In this document: in pieces, positions 17,339 to 26,730 of the stretch
Layout of the letters: each line of letters begins with the position of its first letter
Numbering within the stretch: the first letter of the stretch is position 1
Assembly: GCA_038203615.1 (NCBI GenBank)
Contig: JBBRDU010000007.1
Coordinates: 7,116-71,115, forward strand
DNA from: JBBRDU01 sp038203615
GTDB lineage: Bacteria > Verrucomicrobiota > Verrucomicrobiia > Chthoniobacterales > UBA10450
Reading direction: 5' to 3'
Length of the DNA stretch: 64,000 bases
Position numbers and translations under genes: made by a program
Notes under the pieces: generated by a model
What the model was told of the DNA's origin: nothing
Database searches by the model: none
What the model saw: the letters and a program-made list of their open reading frames with translations, nothing else

Positions 17339-20070
17339 GTCTGCCTTTTCTGACTGACCACTTCGGCACATCGATCGCACAGTTCAGGATGCTCTGCGCT
17401 CTGGCCCACGGTAGGCCTATGTCGCCAGCAGCGCGCGCACTTCGCCTGCGCCGTTTTTGCCACCGACACGCTGGCCTCACTGGCCGACTGCACGGTCAGA
17501 TCGCTCAGAATGAAGAATTCTTCCAGCTCTTCTTTGCCGATCTGACTGGTCACCGCGGAATTAGAATGCAAAGTCACGGCCGCCTCGAGCGCATTTCCGA
17601 TTAACTTTTCCTGGCGCGCTTTCTCGATGGCCTGCCCGACCACGGCGCGCAGGCGCAAAAGTTCGCTCATCTGCAAGGTGGCCGTGTCCGTTCGCGGATT
17701 TTCCCGGGGAAATTCCTGAAGATGAACGGACCCGTCCGCCTGGGCGTACTGCCATGCTTCATCGGCGGTGAAAGCCAGGATGGGAGCGAGCAAGCGACAA
17801 AGCGTATCGAAAATCCTGTGCATGGCGGCCTGGGTGGCCCGCCGGCGCGGCGCCTCGGGCGCGTCGCAATACATCCGGTCCTTCGTGATATCGACGTAGA
17901 GACTGCTCAGGTCGACCGCGCAGAACTGATTGAGCGTGTGGTAAACCTTGTGGAATTCAAAGGCAGCATAAGCCGCGCGGCATTCCGCAATGACGTGGTC
18001 CAGCCGCTCCAGAATCCAGCGATCAATTAAGGTTGTAGCCGGGGTCATCGACCCCGGTCCGGGGTCGCCGACCCCGGCTACAGCTTCAAAATCATAAAGA
18101 TTGCCTAACAAGATTCGCAGAGTATTCCGAATCCGGCGATAGGTGTCGCCCAGCCGCGTAAACATCTCTTCTGAAAATGGCACGTCGTCCGTGTAATTGA
18201 TGCTGCTGGCCCACAGCCGCACCAGATCCGCGCCGTGTTTTCCCACAAAATGACCCGCGTCCATCGGCTTGTCGTAGGTGGTCGACTTGGAAATCTTCTT
18301 GCCGTCCACGTCCACCACGAATCCATGAGTGACACAGGTCTTGTAAGGCGCGCGATCATTCAACGCGATACTCGTCATGAGCGACGACTGGAACCAGCCG
18401 CGGTGTTGGTCGGTCGCTTCCAGGTACATGTCAGCCGGATCATGCAGTTCTGGCCGCACCGCGCAAACCGCCCGGTGCGAGACCCCGCTGTCAATCCACA
18501 CGTCAATCGTGTCGTTGCGGTGCTTCGTTCCCTCGGGCAATCCGAGCTCGCGCGCCAGGTCGGCATCGTTTAGCTCAAACCAGATGTTCGAGCCGCGTTC
18601 CGCCACCAGGTCCGCCAGTTTGCGAATGGTGCCGGCGTCCAAAATCGTTTCGCCTTTGGCCGAGTAGAACACCGGCAACGGCACACCCCAGCTGCGCTGG
18701 CGCGAGATGACCCAGTCGGGCCGCGATTCCACCGTGCCGGCGATGCGATTTTCACCCCACCCGGGGACCCATTTCACTTCCTCGTGAATGGCCTCGAGCG
18801 CGCGCCCGCGCAGGGCCTCGATCCGAATGAAGAACTGCTCGACCGCGCGGAAGATGATCGGCGTCTTGGAACGCCAGCAATACGGATAGGAATGGTGAAA
18901 GACCTGGTCGCTCAGCAGCATGCCGCGCTCGCGCAGTAACTGCACCACGTCGGCGTTCGCATCGAAAACATACTTGCCGACGAGCGCTGGAACGCCCACT
19001 TCCTCGGTGAAAAGTCCCCGGTCATCCACGGGCGACAGGATGGCCAGTTTATTCCGGCTGCCTAACAAGTAGTCGTCCTCGCCGTGACCGGGAGCGACAT
19101 GGACGCAGCCGGTGCCCGTGTCCATCGTCACAAAGTCGGCCGGCAGAACAATGGAATCGCGCTCCAAAAAGGGATGACGCGCCCGGACCTGGTCGAGCGT
19201 GCTGCCGGCGAACGATTGCAGGACCTGGCCCGCTTCGAACTTCGCATTCGCACAAAATTGGGGAACCAGTTTCTCGGCCAGAAGCAACTTCTCAGTCTGG
19301 CCCTCGCGCGAAAATTCCTGCACGACGTAGCGCTCTTTCGGATGCACGGCGATGGCCAGATTGGCCGGCAACGTCCAGGGTGTGGTTGTCCAGATGGCGA
19401 TGCTGGCCTGGCCCGCCAGTTCCCCGCTCACGATCGGAAATTTCACGTAGACCGAAGTGTCGTCGCGGTCCTGGTATTCCACTTCCGCCTCAGCTAAAGC
19501 CGTCTGCGCACCCGTGCTCCAGAAGACCGGCTTCATCGATTGATAGACCAGGTCTTTCTCCACGAATACGGCGAACGCGCGCAGAATTTCCGCTTCGTAC
19601 TTCGGGTCGAGCGTCAGGTAGGGATGATCCCAGTCGCCCAGCACGCCCAGCCGCTTGAATTGCTCCCGCTGGATATCGACATATTTACGCGCAAACGCTT
19701 CTGATTTCTGGCGCACCTCCAGCGGCGATAAGCCGCGCGATTCCCGCACCACCTTGTATTCGATGGGCAGGCCGTGACAATCCCAGCCCGGCACATAGGG
19801 AGCGCGTTTCCCCAGCATGCTCTGCGATTTCACGACCAGGTCCTTCAAAATCTTGTTCAGGGCCGTGCCCATGTGGACATCGCCGTTGGCGAAGGGCGGA
19901 CCATCATGCAGAACAAAAGACTCGCGCCCTTCCCGCGCTTTCTGAATCTGCTCATAGAGCCGCGACTCCTGCCACGCCTTCAACATCTCCGGCTCGCGCG
20001 TGGCCAGATTCGCCTTCATCGGAAACTCCGTGCGCGGAAGATTGAGTGTGTCTTTGTAGTTCTGACTCAT
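17335..20070 (-). CDS. ileS: Isoleucyl-tRNA synthetase
   Basis: 911 residues, normal for bacterial IleRS, charging tRNA-Ile and editing valine. The HIGH-type motif is in GDVHMGTALNKIL, the CP1 editing domain has TTTPWTLPANLA, and the KMSKS-type motif is KKISKST. The C-terminal zinc ribbon has two pairs, CARC and CDRC. A palindromic repeat inserted in frame at 18034-18082 encodes a Gly/Pro/Asp-rich loop of about 16 residues just after LYDFEAVAG and before TLIDRWILERL, at the start of the anticodon-binding helical domain. Translationally coupled to lspA. Confidence 0.95.
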   Translation of the reverse strand: MSQNYKDTLNLPRTEFPMKANLATREPEMLKAWQESRLYEQIQKAREGRESFVLHDGPPFANGDVHMGTALNKILKDLVVKSQSMLGKRAPYVPGWDCHGLPIEYKVVRESRGLSPLEVRQKSEAFARKYVDIQREQFKRLGVLGDWDHPYLTLDPKYEAEILRAFAVFVEKDLVYQSMKPVFWSTGAQTALAEAEVEYQDRDDTSVYVKFPIVSGELAGQASIAIWTTTPWTLPANLAIAVHPKERYVVQEFSREGQTEKLLLAEKLVPQFCANAKFEAGQVLQSFAGSTLDQVRARHPFLERDSIVLPADFVTMDTGTGCVHVAPGHGEDDYLLGSRNKLAILSPVDDRGLFTEEVGVPALVGKYVFDANADVVQLLRERGMLLSDQVFHHSYPYCWRSKTPIIFRAVEQFFIRIEALRGRALEAIHEEVKWVPGWGENRIAGTVESRPDWVISRQRSWGVPLPVFYSAKGETILDAGTIRKLADLVAERGSNIWFELNDADLARELGLPEGTKHRNDTIDVWIDSGVSHRAVCAVRPELHDPADMYLEATDQHRGWFQSSLMTSIALNDRAPYKTCVTHGFVVDVDGKKISKSTTYDKPMDAGHFVGKHGADLVRLWASSINYTDDVPFSEEMFTRLGDTYRRIRNTLRILLGNLYDFEAVAGVGDPGPGSMTPATTLIDRWILERLDHVIAECRAAYAAFEFHKVYHTLNQFCAVDLSSLYVDITKDRMYCDAPEAPRRRATQAAMHRIFDTLCRLLAPILAFTADEAWQYAQADGSVHLQEFPRENPRTDTATLQMSELLRLRAVVGQAIEKARQEKLIGNALEAAVTLHSNSAVTSQIGKEELEEFFILSDLTVQSASEASVSVAKTAQAKCARCWRHRPTVGQSAEHPELCDRCAEVVSQKRQT
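18034..18082. repeat. Palindromic repeat embedded in ileS
   Basis: Outer arms TGTAGCCGGGGTC (18034-18046) and GACCCCGGCTACA (18070-18082) are perfect complements, and the middle contains further GGGGTC/GACCCC pairs. It sits inside the coding sequence and keeps the frame open, so a mobile-type palindrome has been tolerated in an essential gene. Confidence 0.85.
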
Positions 20071-20162
20071 GGGACGGGCGGCGGGACGCTACCTACCATC
20101 CGGCATCCCACAAATCAACGCGCGGCCCCGGCCGACCCGCCCGCTTCCTCTCGGAAATGTAG

Positions 20163-20480
20163 AACAAACGGAACCGCTCGGCCGCGGATAATGGCGGCCC
20201 TGACATTACCAAGTATGAGATCTGGCGTGGAACTGCGTCCCGGAATGAAACCAAACTTTTCACCACGCTGAATCCCAATCCCAATTACACCGACCTCAAT
20301 CCGCCAGCGGACAGCCATCTCTACTATTACGTCAAAGCGGTCAATAGCGTTGGCACCGGGACAGAGAGCAACGAAATCGATTTGGTCACGGTTGTTCCCC
20401 CCGCGCCAGAGAGCGCGTGCGTACTCCCTGGCCCCCGCCCCCGCGACACGTCCGCCCCGGCACAAACCTCACCCTCGCTC
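20163..20480 (+). pseudogene. Fibronectin type III domain remnant
   Basis: An open frame following a stop at 20160 reads ADNGGPDITKYEIWRGT, then YTDLNPPADSHLYYYVKAVN and SVGTGTESNEIDLVTV, a nearly complete FN3 domain with its hallmark Tyr and Asn-Gly-Gly turn. There is no start codon, signal peptide or upstream partner, and the C-terminal part dissolves into low-complexity Pro/Ala. It is probably the tail of a large secreted protein, left in place ahead of a terminator at 20541. Confidence 0.65.
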
Positions 20481-20540
20481 CAACGGTTCCTTCTGATAAA
20501 GCTGGCACCCTGCGCTGAATCAGCGCGCCCCGAAATAACA

Positions 20541-20577
20541 AACCGCGCTGGCTCGAAGGAGTCAGCGCGGTTTTTTT
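20541..20577 (+). terminator. Rho-independent terminator
   Basis: A 10-bp perfect stem, AACCGCGCTG (20541-20550) with CAGCGCGGTT (20563-20572), is followed by a run of seven Ts. It would end plus-strand transcripts and probably belonged to the gene whose FN3 remnant lies upstream. Confidence 0.85.
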
Positions 20578-20724
20578 CGCTGTTCGACGGGCGATCCGCG
20601 CGTGGATGTGTGAACAAGTTTTTTTTACAGAAATAAATGGCGTGGACACACAGCCAATCCGGTCCCGGGAACGAATAATCACTGAAAGCACAACGGCCCT
20701 TCCCTGACTCATAACCCACTGCGA

Positions 20725-20759
20725 TGCACGAAAAGGCCTCCTCCGATTTTTATCGTGCA
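20725..20759. promoter_or_regulatory. Inverted repeat in the leader of the 20811 gene
   Basis: TGCACGA (20725-20731) and TCGTGCA (20753-20759) are perfect complements separated by 21 bases, about 50 bases before the start codon. It could be an operator or a leader hairpin; no known family was recognised. Confidence 0.3.
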
Positions 20760-20810
20760 AACAGGAGTCCCCTCATTATAACATGACAAAAAAGTAACCT
20801 AACAAATCTT

Positions 20811-21749
20811 ATGCGCCCCTCTTTCATTACCCATTCCCTCATCGCTCTTGCGTTCGTCGCCTGCCTCCAGGGCGCCCGCCTTCACGCTCAGTCTTCGACC
20901 TTCGATGAAAGTATCGTGGTCACGGGCGAGGAAGTCGGCAGCGCCTATGGCGCGCCCCCCGGTTTCTCGCGCAGCCGCACCTCCAATCTGACCAAGGCCT
21001 ACGTCCTCCCGCCCTGGGCCGTTTACACCGGGCTCATCTACCAGGGCGACGCCCAGCGTTTCAATCGGCCAGATCACATGTTTACCGAAGAAGTGGAGCT
21101 TGGTTTGCCTTATCGATTTGGCATTGCCATCGAAAACTCGATCGAAGCCTTCCATGGCCATGTGCAGGATCGGAGTTTCAGCATCGAAGCCCGCTACGCC
21201 CTGGCGGATTGGAACAAGATTCCGCTTAACCCGACCCTCTTTGTCGAATGGAAATTTGGCCTGGACGATGTCCTGCACGACGAGGGTCCACCCGCCCCAG
21301 GCGATGCGCAGGGTTTCATCAACGAACATCATCCATTGCCCGACGCCTACGAAGTCCGCCTCCTCCTCTCGCAGGATTTCTTCGAGAAAGTGGAATGGGC
21401 TTTGAATGGATTCTTCGAACAGGAAGTCACGGGAGATCGAGGGCGGGAGTATGGCTTTGCCCAAAGCGCCATGATGCCCTTATTACTGACTAACGAACGC
21501 CTCAAGGCCGGCATCGAAATGCAGTTTACCGCCTTCACTGATAAGGGAATCCGGGGCATGCCTTCCTATCGTTTTATAGCCGGACCCACCGTCGCCTGGA
21601 AGCCAACCCGAAACACACGGGTCGATCTATCGCCGCTCTTCGGCGCCACCGACGATTCGCCGCGCGCCTCCGTCTTCGTTGTTTTCTCCATGCTCTTCGG
21701 CAGTGGCGGACACGAGGCTGAAGCTCCCACTTCCACGCGCAACCGCTGA
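20811..21749 (+). CDS. Outer-membrane barrel-like protein of unknown function
   Basis: 312 residues. A signal peptide is clear (THSLIALAFVACLQG, cleavage probably after LHAQ). The rest is built of amphipathic strands (VYTGLIYQGD, RFGIAIENSI, FSIEARYAL, LFVEWKFGLDD) as in a small outer-membrane barrel, and the protein repeatedly places acidic residues in turns. No catalytic motif is present. It precedes the selenium locus by 70 bases on the same strand, with a hairpin between, so co-transcription cannot be excluded. Confidence 0.6.
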   Translation: MRPSFITHSLIALAFVACLQGARLHAQSSTFDESIVVTGEEVGSAYGAPPGFSRSRTSNLTKAYVLPPWAVYTGLIYQGDAQRFNRPDHMFTEEVELGLPYRFGIAIENSIEAFHGHVQDRSFSIEARYALADWNKIPLNPTLFVEWKFGLDDVLHDEGPPAPGDAQGFINEHHPLPDAYEVRLLLSQDFFEKVEWALNGFFEQEVTGDRGREYGFAQSAMMPLLLTNERLKAGIEMQFTAFTDKGIRGMPSYRFIAGPTVAWKPTRNTRVDLSPLFGATDDSPRASVFVVFSMLFGSGGHEAEAPTSTRNR

Positions 21750-21769
21750 TCCGCGTTCTGACCACCCTT

Positions 21770-21787
21770 GACCGTCTCCGGACGGTC
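21770..21787 (+). other. Small hairpin between the barrel gene and the SelW-like gene
   Basis: GACCGTC (21770-21776) and GACGGTC (21781-21787) form a perfect 7-bp stem with a TCCG tetraloop. There is no T-run. It could be a weak terminator or a leader structure of the selenoprotein mRNA. Confidence 0.4.
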
Positions 21788-21819
21788 CCGTACTCTCATA
21801 TCCGGAAAGGAGTTTACGG

Positions 21820-22056
21820 GTGAAAATAGAGGTCTCGATCGAATATTGCGTAGTCTGAAACTACACACCGAAGGCCGTCAGTTTGGCGGCCAGGATTCTC
21901 GAGCTCGGCGAACGAATCACGTCTCTCACCCTCATTCCATCAAAGGGCGGCGCCTTCGAAATACGGGCCAATGGAAAACTCCTTCACTCCAAACTCGATT
22001 CCGGCGACTGGCCCGACTTCGATACGGTCGTCAAAGCCGTCAAAGCCACGAAGTAG
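21820..22056 (+). CDS. SelW/Rdx-family selenoprotein, Sec at UGA 21856-21858
   Basis: 78 residues when the in-frame UGA is read as selenocysteine. The GTG start has a strong site, GGAAAGGAG at 21804-21812. The N-terminus reads VKIEVSIEYCVVU (Cys 10, Sec 13), the CxxU redox motif of the thioredoxin-like Rdx family (SelW, SelT, SelH), after the usual first beta strand. Downstream SLTLIPSKGGAFEIRANGKLL is the family's hallmark: a TLIPS(K)GGxFE strand then a hairpin. Length is normal for SelW-like proteins (75-100). A SECIS-like hairpin begins 15 bases past the UGA. The gene lies just upstream of tRNA-Sec and selD. The partner (glutathione or thioredoxin) is unknown. Confidence 0.88.
21873..21891 (+). 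promoter_or_regulatory. SECIS-like hairpin of the SelW-like gene
   Basis: GGCCGTCA (21873-21880) pairs with TGGCGGCC (21884-21891), with one U-G wobble, leaving a GUU loop. The loop G is base 26 counting from the U of UGA; in the E. coli fdhF SECIS the key loop GU is at about 23-24. SelB would bind this element to direct Sec insertion. Confidence 0.7.
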
Positions 22057-22151
22057 CTCATCCACCGAGCGGACACATCGGCGCGGCGCCTTCCTATTTG
22101 AGCGTTGGACGTTGCGCGATGGACGTTGCGCGTTTGCTTTTTCTTTTTCCG

Positions 22152-22250
22152 GGAGAGTGAAGGGTGCCTGGTGGCCCTCGCGGTCTTCAAAACCGTTGTT
22201 GGTTCGGCATCCGCCGGGCCGAGGTAGGTTCGATTCCTATCCTCTCCGCC
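22152..22250 (+). tRNA. selC: tRNA-Sec (UCA anticodon)
   Basis: The anticodon arm GCGGU-CUUCAAA-ACCGU carries anticodon UCA at 22187-22189. The acceptor pairs GGAGAG with CUCUCC, the D arm holds AGGG/CCCU around CUGGUGG, the variable arm is very long, and the T arm is GUAGG-UUCGAUU-CCUAU. Overall length and the GGUUCGAUUCC segment match bacterial tRNA-Sec. The 3' end reads GCC with no encoded CCA, so Cca must complete it. Position 7 of the acceptor looks mismatched (U with C), a small oddity. It lies between the SelW-like gene and selD. Confidence 0.95.
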
Positions 22251-22274
22251 CTTTTTCTCTCTCCACCAATTGGA

Positions 22275-22295
22275 GGGGAAGCTGTCAGCTTCCCC
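22275..22295. repeat. Perfect palindrome between selC and selD
   Basis: GGGGAAGCTG (22275-22284) and CAGCTTCCCC (22286-22295) are perfect complements around a single T; outer GGAGG/CCTCC bases may extend it to about 22322. It could be a selC 3' structure or a REP-type repeat. Confidence 0.7.
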
Positions 22296-22357
22296 ATCGG
22301 GAAGGCAACGCCTCCCCCCTCCAGGACCTCTCATATAAAGAAAGGCGGTGACATGAC

Positions 22358-23394
<1,037 letters not shown>

Positions 23395-23410
<16 letters not shown>

Positions 23411-24768
23411 ACTCCCGGCGCTTCCTTCCGCCCGTCAACAAAGTGCTGCAAGCACTCGGACCGGTGGACCTGCCGCGCGCCGTTGTGGTCGATGCCATCC
23501 GCCGCGAACTGGCGGCCCGTCGCAAATCGAAGAGCCGGGCCGGTTGCGATGAAATTGTCGCCGCCCTTCATACGGCCCTCGAACGGCATCAGCGCAGCCG
23601 GTTGCGACCAGTCATCAATGGGACTGGTGTGATTCTGCACACCAACTTCGGCCGGGCCCCCCTCGGCCCCGGCGTGGCCCAGGCCGTCGCCGCTCTGGCC
23701 GCCAGTTACGGCAATGTCGAGTTCGACATCCAGACCGGCGCGCGCGGCCAGCGTGCCAGTTACCTCGAACGTCACCTCGCCATCCTCTGCGGCGCCGAAG
23801 CCGCCACCGTCGTCAACAATTGTGCAGCTGCGCTGGTTCTGATCGTGAAGCATTTTGCCGCACCGAATCGCGAGGTCGTCATCTCGCGCGGCGAACTGGT
23901 CCAGATTGGCGGCGGTTTTCGCATTGGCGAAATCCTGGAGACGGCTGGCGCGACGCTACGGGAAGTCGGAGCGACCAACCGCACTTCGGTCGAGGACTAC
24001 GAAGCCGCCATCAGGGCGGAGACTGCTCTCATTTTAACCGTGCACCGCAGCAATTTTTATATGGAAGGCTTTGTCGAATCGACCAGCCTGGCTGACCTCG
24101 CGCGCCTCGCCCGGAAGAAACGCGTGCCGCTCCTGGCCGACCTCGGTAGCGGAGCGCTTGAATCCTGCGCCGAATTTTCATTCGGCTCTGAGCCGGCGCC
24201 ATCCGATGCCTTAAGGAAGGGAGTGGACCTCGTTTGTTTTAGCGGAGACAAACTTTTCGGTGGCCCGCAGGCCGGCATCATCGCCGGCCGCCGCCGCTTT
24301 GTCGCCGCGCTCAAACGCGAACCGATCTTCCGGGCCTTGCGTTGCGACAAACTCTGCCTCGCCGCCCTCCAGGGCACGGTCGACCTGCATCTGCGCGGCG
24401 CCGCCGACGAGATTCCCGCGCTCGCCCTTCTGCGCATTTCCAAAGACGAATTGCGAGCGCGCGCCGCCGCCCTCTTCGATCGACTGCGCGGCTTGCCTGC
24501 CCGCATCAGCATTGGACGCGGCCATGGCAAAGTCGGCGGCGGCACTTTGCCGCGCTCTGTTATTCCATCCGTCACCATCGACCTTGTTCCTGAAACCGGT
24601 TCGCTCGAACAATTCGCCGCGGCCCTGCGCGAGGGCGTTCCCCCCGTCGTCGGCACCATCAGCGGAAACTGTTTCAAACTGGATTTGCGCACGATTTTTC
24701 CGAGCCAGGACGAAGCCGTGGTGGACGCGATCCGCGCCGCTTGCTCCCGGCCTGCCGTGGAAAATTAA
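23395..24768 (+). CDS. selA: L-seryl-tRNA(Sec) selenium transferase
   Basis: 457 residues from ATG 23395, near the 463 of E. coli SelA. PLP enzyme that converts Ser-tRNA-Sec to Sec-tRNA-Sec using selenophosphate. Motifs include RRELAARRK at the N-terminus, INGTGVILHTNFGRAPLG, GNVEFDIQTGARGQR, VHRSNFYMEGF, LGSGALES and the PLP lysine in VCFSGDKLFGGPQAGII. The ORF could extend upstream but the Met at 23395 gives the conventional start and overlaps selD by 16 bases, implying coupling. Confidence 0.95.
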
Positions 24769-24778
24769 TTCTCTTCGC

Positions 24779-26725
24779 GTGGCTCCTCGTCATTTCGTTC
24801 TCGCTACGGCCGGGCACGTGGACCACGGCAAGAGCGCCTTGATCAAAAGTCTCACCGGCACCGATCCCGATCGTTTGCCGGAGGAAAAAGCCCGCGGCAT
24901 CACCATCGATCTCGGCTTCGCTTCTTTGCCAATGATCTCCGCCAGCGGCGAACAAATCGTGGCCGGCATCGTGGACGTGCCGGGCCACGAGGACTTCGTG
25001 CGCAATATGATTGCCGGCGTAGGCTCGATCGACCTCGCCCTCCTGGTGGTGGCGGCGGACGATGGCTGGATGCCGCAGACCGAGGAACATCTCCAGATCT
25101 TGCTGTATCTCGGAGTGAACCGCATGGTTGTGGCCGTGACCAAGGCCGACCTTGGCGGCGTCGACCGCGTCGAAGAACAGATCCGCCAGGAGCTCGAGGG
25201 CACGCCCTTTTCCCGTTCCCCCATTGTCACAACGTCCGTTCATCTGGGATCGGGGATTTCCGAACTCAAGGACGCCATCCTGAAGGAATGGTCCGCCCTG
25301 GCCTTCACGGATCATCCGGAGAAGCCTCGCCTTCCCCTCGATCGCGCCTTCACTTTGCGCGGACTCGGCACGGTCGTGACCGGGACTCTTGGCGGAGGAT
25401 CTCTCCGCGCCGGGCAATCGGTCTTCGTGCAACCCGCCAATTTCACGACACGTATCAGATCGATTCAAACTCATGGGTGCGCCGTGGAGATCGCTCCGGC
25501 GGGAGCGCGCACGGCTTTGAATTTGCCAGATGCTCCTCTTGGGGAATCGGCGCGATCCGTGCGGAGAGGAGACGTCATCACCACTCTGGAAGCCGACTCC
25601 AGCAGCACGCTGGACGTCCTTCTCGAAGTTTCAGGGCGGCAGGTCCCGCCCAAGGCGAAGGCCAGACCGATCCAGACTTCTGCCATCGTTGATGTGCATC
25701 ATGGGACCTCCCGAACGCCCGCCAAAATCGTGCTGCTCGAATGCGATTCATTGCCGCCGGGCGGACAGGCCCTTGCGCAGCTGCGTCTGAGCGCGCCACT
25801 CTTTGCCTTTCTGGGAGATCGCCTCGTCCTGCGCGACCGGTCCCAGCAACAGACCCTGGCCGGCGCACTCGTCCTTGACCCCGATGCCAGCCGCTCCTCC
25901 TTCCGCCGTGCCAATCAACACGCTTTCCTGCGGGCGCGCACTGCCCACTGGCAAGACCCCCATGTCTGCGTCGGCTCCGAAATCGCGCGGAGCGAGTTCG
26001 TCAACATTTCGACTCTTCTTCGCAAATCGAAGTTTACATCCACGCAGGTTTCCGCGGCGATCGATCGCCTCCGGTCGGTCGGAGAGATCGTAGTCCTGGG
26101 AAATTTTGCCGCTGCGTCCGGTTCATGGCAAAAACTTAGAGCCCGCGCCAGTGCGCTGATCGACCAGGCGCACGCCACCAACCCGGAGCTGCCCGGGTTG
26201 GATCTGAATACTTTCCGTGCCGCCTTTCGGGAGCTATCTCCCGAGGTGTTGGAAACGCTCCTGCTCGATCTTTGTCAGGGAAATTTCATGCGAAAAGGTC
26301 AGGTGATCGCGCGCCAGGATCACGCCGCAGCCTGGCCGGCCCAACTGGAGCCCGTCGCAAGCAGGATCCGCCAGACCCTGGCGGCCAAGCCGTTCGATCC
26401 GCCCGCGCGGAAACTCGTGGCCCCCGACCGCACTGCGCAGCAAGCCTTGCAGTTTTTGATCAGCCAGGGATCCGTCGTGGACGTTTCCGCAGAGCTCGTG
26501 CTTTTGCGGGATCCCTTTGATGCCATCCAATCTGTCGTGCGCCGTTTTCTCTCCACCCACGGCCCTGCCACCACCAGCCAGATTCGTCAGGAATTGCAAA
26601 CATCGCGTCGCATCATCGTCCCGTTGCTCGAATATCTGGATCGCGCGGGAGTCACTCGCCGGATCGGGGATCAACGAATTCTGGCCGATGGAGCCATTGC
26701 CGAAACGGCGGGTCCGTTGGATTGA
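24779..26725 (+). CDS. selB: Selenocysteine-specific elongation factor
   Basis: 648 residues from GTG 24779, ten bases past selA. The open frame runs back into selA but that portion is not SelB. GTPase domain: ATAGHVDHGKSALIKSLTG, ARGITIDLGFA, VDVPGHEDFVRNMIAG, VTKADL. Domains II and III follow, with FTLRGLGTVVTGTL and the RLVLRDRSQQQTLAGA stretch. The C-terminal third has winged-helix repeats (about residue 390 onward) that bind the SECIS hairpin, ending QFLISQGSVVDV and LEYLDRAGVTRRIGDQRIL. It carries Sec-tRNA-Sec to UGA. Length is in the usual range (about 610-650). Confidence 0.96.
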   Translation: MAPRHFVLATAGHVDHGKSALIKSLTGTDPDRLPEEKARGITIDLGFASLPMISASGEQIVAGIVDVPGHEDFVRNMIAGVGSIDLALLVVAADDGWMPQTEEHLQILLYLGVNRMVVAVTKADLGGVDRVEEQIRQELEGTPFSRSPIVTTSVHLGSGISELKDAILKEWSALAFTDHPEKPRLPLDRAFTLRGLGTVVTGTLGGGSLRAGQSVFVQPANFTTRIRSIQTHGCAVEIAPAGARTALNLPDAPLGESARSVRRGDVITTLEADSSSTLDVLLEVSGRQVPPKAKARPIQTSAIVDVHHGTSRTPAKIVLLECDSLPPGGQALAQLRLSAPLFAFLGDRLVLRDRSQQQTLAGALVLDPDASRSSFRRANQHAFLRARTAHWQDPHVCVGSEIARSEFVNISTLLRKSKFTSTQVSAAIDRLRSVGEIVVLGNFAAASGSWQKLRARASALIDQAHATNPELPGLDLNTFRAAFRELSPEVLETLLLDLCQGNFMRKGQVIARQDHAAAWPAQLEPVASRIRQTLAAKPFDPPARKLVAPDRTAQQALQFLISQGSVVDVSAELVLLRDPFDAIQSVVRRFLSTHGPATTSQIRQELQTSRRIIVPLLEYLDRAGVTRRIGDQRILADGAIAETAGPLD

Positions 26726-26730
26726 ATAGG

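Noticed and set aside
24260..24778. Long N-terminal extension of selB
   Set aside because: The upstream part is selA in another frame; GTPase similarity starts just after GTG 24779.
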